A stretch of 10,844 bases of DNA from NCBI GenBank assembly GCA_900314365.1, contig OMVH01000276.1:1-10844 (forward strand). Reading direction: 5' to 3'. Source of the stretch: an uncultured Prevotella sp. Lineage in GTDB: Bacteria > Bacteroidota > Bacteroidia > Bacteroidales > Bacteroidaceae. Position numbers and translations under genes: made by a program. The notes beneath the pieces were generated by a model that saw only the letters and a program-made list of their open reading frames with translations, was not told where the DNA came from and did not search any database. Shown here piece by piece: positions 6,914 to 10,844 of the stretch. Position 1 is the first letter of the stretch; every line of letters starts with the position of its first letter.

Positions 6914-6945
6914 CAAAGATATAAGTTTATTCGTTTGGATGCAAG
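6914..6945 (-). promoter_or_regulatory. Promoter of the DUF1080 gene
   Basis: On the minus strand CTTG (6945-6942), a 20-base spacer and TATCTTTG (6921-6914) match the Bacteroidetes promoter with one difference in the -33 element. The predicted start is near 6907, about 15 bases before the ATG at 6892. Confidence 0.65.
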
Positions 6946-6961
6946 TCATCCGCCATCTTTT

Positions 6962-7012
6962 TTTTCAAACAGCAAAAAGGCGCAACAGCCTTTCTCTGAC
7001 CATTGCGCCTTT
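6962..7012 (-). terminator. Terminator after clpB
   Basis: AAAGGCGCAA (6976-6985) and TTGCGCCTTT (7003-7012) form a perfect 10-bp stem with a 17-base loop. On the minus strand the T-run continues as TTGCTGTTTGAAAAAA. It lies 30 bases past the clpB stop. Confidence 0.85.
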
Positions 7013-7042
7013 CATGCGTTATTACTATAGAAGATTTGGAAC

Positions 7043-9634
7043 TTAACTGTTTCGGAACGAGAGAGCCCCATTCTCCACGTCGACCGTCACCGGTTTCTCC
7101 CTCACCACCTGTTCAGCAAGCAACTTCTTTGAGAGGTCGTTGAGGACATAGTCCTGAATGGCTCTCTTCACAGGCCGTGCACCGAACTCTGGATCGTAGC
7201 CCACATTGGCAAGATAGTCGATGGCAGCCGGCGTCCAGTTGAGTGTGAAGCCCTGCGAGGCAAGCATTCCCTTCACCTTCTCCATTTGCAACGTCACCAC
7301 CTGAGCAATCTGAGGCTTCGTGAGCGGAAGGAACATAATGATGTCGTCAATACGATTAAGGAACTCGGGGCGTATCGTCTTCTTGAGCATCTCCATCACC
7401 TTTGACTTAGTCTCCTTGATGCGACTGTCGCGATTGGCATCGTTCAAGCCTTGCATCTGAGCCTGTATGTACTGGCTGCCTAAATTGGACGTCATGATGA
7501 TGATGGTGTTCTTGAAGTTCACCGTACGGCCTTTATTGTCTGTGAGGCGGCCGTCGTCGAGCACCTGCAGCAGGATATTGAACACATCCGGATGGGCTTT
7601 CTCTATCTCATCAAAGAGCACCACGCTGTAAGGCTTACGCCTGACAGCCTCAGTGAGCTGTCCACCCTCATCGTAGCCAACATAGCCTGGAGGCGCACCG
7701 ATAAGACGGGTGACACTGAATTTCTCCTGATACTCGCTCATGTCAATACGTGTCATCATGCTCTCATCGTTGAAGAGATATTCGGCCAAAGCCTTGGCCA
7801 GCTCCGTCTTACCGACACCGGTTGTACCGAGGAAGATAAACGAGGCAATGGGGCGTTTCGGGTCCTGCAGACCGGCACGGCTGCGGCGTACGGCATCGCT
7901 CACCGCCTTGATGGCCTCGTCCTGTCCTATGACGCGCTTGTGGAGTTCCTCTTCCATGTGGAGGAGTTTCTCGCGCTCGCTCTGCATCATCCTTGTGACG
8001 GGTATTCCAGTCCACCGGCTCACCACCTCAGCAATATCGTCGGCAGTAACTTCCTCACGCACCATAGCAGCTCCGCCCTGCGTGGCTTTCAGCTGTGACT
8101 GTATACTGTTAATGTCGTCCTGCAGACTTTTAAGCTTACCGTAGCGAATCTCAGCCACCCGCTCGTAGTTGCCTTCGCGCTCAGCTCTCTCAGCCTCGAA
8201 CTTCAGGTTCTCCATCTCCTGCTTGTCCTGCTGAATCTTGTTCACGAGTCCCTTTTCGGCCTCCCACTTAGCGCGGTAGCCGTGTTCCTGCTCCTTGAGT
8301 TCAGCGATTTCCTTGTCGAGCTGCTTAATCTTCTCTGTGTCGTTCTCGCGCTTGATAGCCTCGCGTTCAATTTCCAACTGCTTGAGGTGACGCGTAATCT
8401 CATCGAGCTCCTCAGGCACAGAGTCGCGCTCCATCCTCAGCTTAGCGGCAGCCTCGTCCATGAGGTCGATGGCCTTGTCAGGAAGGAAACGGTCAGAAAT
8501 GTACCTTTCCGAAAGCTTCACGGCAGCAATACAAGCATCGTCGGTAATACGCACCTTGTGATGGTTCTCATAACGCTCCTTCAGTCCGCGCAGGATACTG
8601 ATGGCATCCACCTCTGAAGGTTCGTCTACCATAACGGTCTGGAAACGGCGTTCCAAAGCCTTATCTTTTTCAAAGTACTTCTGATACTCGTTGAGCGTAG
8701 TGGCTCCGATGGCTCTCAGTTCACCACGCGCCAGCGCAGGCTTCAGAATGTTAGCGGCATCCATGGCACCTTCACCGCCACCTGCACCTACAAGGGTATG
8801 AATCTCGTCGATGAAGAGGATGATGTTGCCGTCCGACTGGCTGACTTCCTTGATAACGGCTTTCAGCCGCTCCTCGAACTCACCTTTATACTTGGCTCCG
8901 GCAAGCAGAGCACCCATATCGAGCGAATAGACTTGTTTGTTCTTCAAGTTCTCCGGTACGTCGCCACGGACGATACGCTCAGCCAGCCCCTCAACTATGG
9001 CCGTCTTACCCGTACCAGGCTCACCGAGCAGGATAGGGTTGTTCTTGGTTCTACGCGAGAGAATCTGCAGCACACGCCTTATTTCCTCATCACGTCCAAT
9101 CACCGGATCGAGCTTGCCGGCACGTGCGTCGGCCACGAGATTGCGGGCATATTTGGAGAGTGCCTGATAGTTTTCGTCGCCACTCTGGCTTTGCACCTTC
9201 TGGCCTTGCCTCAGTTCAGCGACAGCCTTGCGCAATTCTTCCTCCGTGACACCCGCGTCCTTAAGGATGCGGCCTGCGGTGTTGCTCACGCTCAGCAGGG
9301 CCATCAACATAGGCTCCACACTCACAAACTGGTCACCCATCTTCTGAGAGATGTCGAGCGTACGCTGGAAGACGGCGTTGGTATCATTGCTCAAATAGGG
9401 CTGACCTCCCGATACTTTGGGGAGATGGCTTATTTCGCTTTGCACCAACGTCTCCACCTGCGGGAGGCCCACTCCAAGCTTCTGGAAGATGTAGTTCACC
9501 TCATCCCTGGCTTTCACGATAATGCCCTGCAGCAGATGCACTGGCTCCACTGCTTGCTGTCCGGCACGCTGCGCAGTATTCACAGCCTCCTGAACAGCCT
9601 CCTGGGCCTTAATGGTAAAGTTGTCAAATGTCAT
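7043..9634 (-). CDS. clpB: ATP-dependent chaperone ClpB
   Basis: ClpB is a hexameric AAA+ disaggregase in the cytosol that works with DnaK to pull proteins out of aggregates after heat stress. Domains in order: N-terminal repeat domain (1-145); AAA1 with Walker A GEPGTGKT (204-211), pore loop KYKGEF (Tyr249), Walker B ILFIDE (272-277) and arginine fingers R329-R330; the middle coiled-coil that distinguishes ClpB from ClpA and ClpC (about 405-525); AAA2 with Walker A GTTGVGKT (603-610), pore loop PGYVGYDEGG (649-658), Walker B VVLFDE (671-676), RPEFLNRID (755-763) and sensor-2 GAR (818-820). The 863-residue length is full and no key residue is missing. There is no IGF/L ClpP-docking tripeptide, as expected for ClpB. 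The ATG at 9634 has a clear AGGAG 8 bases upstream, an unusually good ribosome site for this group. Upstream repeats suggest stress control. Confidence 0.98.
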   Translation of the reverse strand: MTFDNFTIKAQEAVQEAVNTAQRAGQQAVEPVHLLQGIIVKARDEVNYIFQKLGVGLPQVETLVQSEISHLPKVSGGQPYLSNDTNAVFQRTLDISQKMGDQFVSVEPMLMALLSVSNTAGRILKDAGVTEEELRKAVAELRQGQKVQSQSGDENYQALSKYARNLVADARAGKLDPVIGRDEEIRRVLQILSRRTKNNPILLGEPGTGKTAIVEGLAERIVRGDVPENLKNKQVYSLDMGALLAGAKYKGEFEERLKAVIKEVSQSDGNIILFIDEIHTLVGAGGGEGAMDAANILKPALARGELRAIGATTLNEYQKYFEKDKALERRFQTVMVDEPSEVDAISILRGLKERYENHHKVRITDDACIAAVKLSERYISDRFLPDKAIDLMDEAAAKLRMERDSVPEELDEITRHLKQLEIEREAIKRENDTEKIKQLDKEIAELKEQEHGYRAKWEAEKGLVNKIQQDKQEMENLKFEAERAEREGNYERVAEIRYGKLKSLQDDINSIQSQLKATQGGAAMVREEVTADDIAEVVSRWTGIPVTRMMQSEREKLLHMEEELHKRVIGQDEAIKAVSDAVRRSRAGLQDPKRPIASFIFLGTTGVGKTELAKALAEYLFNDESMMTRIDMSEYQEKFSVTRLIGAPPGYVGYDEGGQLTEAVRRKPYSVVLFDEIEKAHPDVFNILLQVLDDGRLTDNKGRTVNFKNTIIIMTSNLGSQYIQAQMQGLNDANRDSRIKETKSKVMEMLKKTIRPEFLNRIDDIIMFLPLTKPQIAQVVTLQMEKVKGMLASQGFTLNWTPAAIDYLANVGYDPEFGARPVKRAIQDYVLNDLSKKLLAEQVVREKPVTVDVENGALSFRNS

Positions 9635-9642
9635 ATATTAAT

Positions 9643-9647
9643 CTCCT
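9643..9647 (-). promoter_or_regulatory. Strong Shine-Dalgarno site of clpB
   Basis: The minus strand reads AAAGGAGATTAATATATG, placing AGGAG 8 bases before the start codon. Most other genes here have only A/T-rich leaders, so this site stands out and supports the chosen start. Confidence 0.6.
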
Positions 9648-9826
9648 TTCTTTCATGTTTAACACCCTTTCTCTCTCAAAACCCGGGCCAGTACGCCCAG
9701 CAAGACAGAATGACAGGAAGAGGCAGACAACATGACAGTCCGAACTATCATTTTCCCATACTTCGACTAAGGCTGAAAACATCGGGAATAATAAGCCGCG
9801 GCATCAAAATCCAACACTGCCCTGTC
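9648..9826 (-). promoter_or_regulatory. clpB upstream region with tandem AGACAnnATGACAG repeats
   Basis: The plus strand carries AGACAGAATGACAG (9703-9716) and AGACAACATGACAG (9725-9738), identical at 12 of 14 positions and exactly 22 bp apart, centred about 75-97 bases before the clpB ATG. Four GACA half-sites thus lie 8, 14 and 8 bp apart. A G/C-rich hairpin follows on the minus strand (CTGGGC-GTACTG-GCCCGG, 9700-9683). No TTTG-N19-TAnnTTTG promoter is visible, and no CIRCE element. The repeats may be sites for a heat-shock sigma factor or regulator; this is inference. Confidence 0.4.
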
Positions 9827-9873
9827 AATTGAAAAGCGGAGAAGCAGCAGCCTTCAAGACTCTGTTCCCCGCT
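9827..9873 (-). terminator. Terminator after the DUF4840-like lipoprotein gene
   Basis: AGCGGAGAA (9835-9843) pairs with TTCCCCGCT (9865-9873) with one G-U pair when read as minus-strand RNA, around a 21-base loop. It is followed on that strand by TTTCAATTG. It lies 91 bases beyond the stop at 9965. The rest of 9874-9964 shows only small imperfect hairpins. Confidence 0.6.
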
Positions 9874-9964
9874 CATTTCTGCCGCCATGCTACGGCTCAC
9901 ACACACCACCGAGGAAGCTCATGTCAGGTAGCTCCCTACGGATTATGCAGCATGGACTTTAAGC

Positions 9965-10570
9965 TTAAAGCTTGCGCTCGCCTATCAGTTTCATGAAGAC
10001 ACTACGGTTGAGCATACTTGTCTGCGATTCATCTACTGTGACTGAAGCCTCGACAAGCTGCATGAGCAACTGCTTCTTCTCGGACGAATAGTAGCCGAAA
10101 GAATAAGAGTTGTAAACGTAGAAGTAGACGTTCACCTTATGAGTAATACCGTCGTAGGTGAGGTCGAATGTCAGGTTGTAAGGATTGAGAAGGAATGTCG
10201 GAGGTGTCGACTTGGTGTAGTAGGTCTGGCATTTTACCTGAGTAGTACCGACCGACATCAAGGCCCTCTTCAGCGTTGAGTCGTTCACGCTCTGTGCCAA
10301 AGGCTCCATGGGGAAATTACTGATGATGAGCGTAGAGTCTGTGCTGATGTCCCATCTGACGTCCATTGTATCGGTGGCCGCAGTTCCCCAATCGTTATCG
10401 CCCTTGGTGAAGACCACCTTACCGCTGTAGATACCCTGTACAGCCGCAAAGGCAGCTTGGTGCTCCTCTGGGGTGATGGGATCTTCACCATCATCGTTAC
10501 CGAGGCATGAACTAAGACTAAACACGCTCATGAACATGAGCGCGAGGCTGAGAAAAGATAATTTTTTCAT
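9965..10570 (-). CDS. DUF4840-like lipoprotein
   Basis: This is a 201-residue predicted lipoprotein. The sequence MKKLSFLSLALMFMSVFSLSSC is a classic signal with the lipobox LSSC (Cys22), followed by an acidic spacer (LGNDDGEDPITPEEH). The mature part resembles Bacteroidales DUF4840 lipoproteins: a conserved-looking helix AAFAAVQGIYSGKVVF, then beta-rich stretches (WDISTDSTLIISNFPME, FLLNPYNLTFDLTYDG, KVNVYFYVYNSYSFGYYS) and a C-terminal KLIGERKL. The function is not known. I start it at the ATG at 10570. The frame is open for 61 more codons upstream, but they encode a polar, cysteine-containing stretch that would bury the signal peptide, and the only far start is a TTG. No strong promoter lies close to this start. 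It appears to be transcribed alone. Confidence 0.82.
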   Translation of the reverse strand: MKKLSFLSLALMFMSVFSLSSCLGNDDGEDPITPEEHQAAFAAVQGIYSGKVVFTKGDNDWGTAATDTMDVRWDISTDSTLIISNFPMEPLAQSVNDSTLKRALMSVGTTQVKCQTYYTKSTPPTFLLNPYNLTFDLTYDGITHKVNVYFYVYNSYSFGYYSSEKKQLLMQLVEASVTVDESQTSMLNRSVFMKLIGERKL

Positions 10571-10689
10571 TTTTTTGTAGATGATTTTTATGTTACTACC
10601 TTGTAAATGCACCACTACCGGAAACCTTGCACGGCAGAGAGAACTTTTTTTGAAGAAAATTTCGTTCTCCCCTCTCCTACTCTTTAACG

Positions 10690-10735
10690 CACAAGAAAAT
10701 GCACAGGAAATATATTGTCGGAAAACACAGGAAAA
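10690..10735. repeat. Three direct CACA(A/G)GAAA repeats upstream of the last gene
   Basis: CACAAGAAAA (10690-10699), CACAGGAAAT (10702-10711) and CACAGGAAAA (10726-10735) start 12 and 24 bp apart, in multiples of 12. They lie 120-165 bases before the ATG at 10570. They could be regulator sites or chance in A-rich DNA. Confidence 0.3.
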
Positions 10736-10750
10736 GACATGATGCTGACA

Positions 10751-10781
10751 CAAAGTGTTTTCGTGGTTTTGGTAATCCCAA
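10751..10781 (-). promoter_or_regulatory. Possible promoter for the DUF4840-like gene
   Basis: On the minus strand ACACTTTG (10758-10751) matches TAnnTTTG except for the first base. It lies 19 bases after TTGG (10781-10778), or 20 bases after CTTG. If it is used, the leader is about 170 bases and contains the CACA-GAAA repeats. Bases 10782-10844 show no gene or other site. Confidence 0.3.
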
Positions 10782-10844
10782 GAGTCTGAATGAGCGTATA
10801 GCGAAGAGTTGATTCAAGGGAATCCCGCAAGATAGATAACTGCT

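Noticed and set aside
8798..9832. 344-codon open frame on the plus strand opposite clpB
   Set aside because: It lies almost wholly antisense to clpB, whose motifs are intact. The translation has no recognisable domain and its frame is a by-product of clpB codon bias.
10571..10753. 61-codon N-terminal extension of the DUF4840-like lipoprotein
   Set aside because: It would start at TTG and place a full lipoprotein signal sequence in the middle of the protein. The internal ATG gives a normal signal peptide.
1..10844. New defence, mobile or biosynthetic system
   Set aside because: All recognised genes are housekeeping or single envelope genes. There are no transposases, integrases, nucleases of defence type, spacer arrays, attachment-site repeats or shift in codon use that would suggest an island.

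Overview
The window looks like an ordinary chromosomal segment of a Bacteroidales bacterium, most likely Prevotella or a close relative. Four observations support this. Several genes are preceded by the Bacteroidetes-type promoter (TTTG-like -33, about 19-20 bp spacer, TAnnTTTG at -7). Start codons mostly have A/T-rich leaders rather than strong Shine-Dalgarno sites. Two genes encode small lipoproteins resembling Bacteroidales families. The order dciA-recF divergent from TPR-ribH is, as far as I recall, typical of the group. The genus is an inference, since there is no rRNA marker in the window.

Layout, left to right. Bases 1-281 are the leader of an unrecognised 272-residue protein (282-1100, +) with a very acidic tail, a good promoter and a terminator. 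Bases 1101-1695 hold no convincing protein gene, but carry a minus-strand terminator and a promoter-like box that together could bound a small RNA. Next comes a minus-strand pair, recF then dciA (DUF721), overlapping by 8 bp. It is divergent from a plus-strand pair, a membrane-anchored TPR protein (YfgM-like) and ribH (lumazine synthase), whose stop and start codons overlap. The two pairs are separated by back-to-back promoters. A small unrecognised plus-strand gene (4659-5042) ends in a perfect 19-bp terminator hairpin.

From 5167 to the end all genes are on the minus strand and appear to be single transcription units: a DUF4738-type lipoprotein, a secreted DUF1080 (3-keto-disaccharide hydrolase family) protein, clpB, and a second lipoprotein (DUF4840-like). 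Terminator hairpins follow the DUF1080 gene, clpB and the last lipoprotein gene. The clpB upstream region has no clear housekeeping promoter. Instead it has two copies of AGACAnnATGACAG exactly 22 bp apart, a candidate heat-shock control site.

The genes cover housekeeping functions: recombination and replication (RecF, DciA), envelope protein handling (TPR), riboflavin synthesis (RibH), protein disaggregation (ClpB) and envelope lipoproteins. I see no mobile element, CRISPR array, tRNA, rRNA, defence island or biosynthetic cluster, and no clear new multi-gene system. The items most worth checking are the clpB upstream repeats, the possible small RNA at about 1262-1540, and the acidic-tailed protein.
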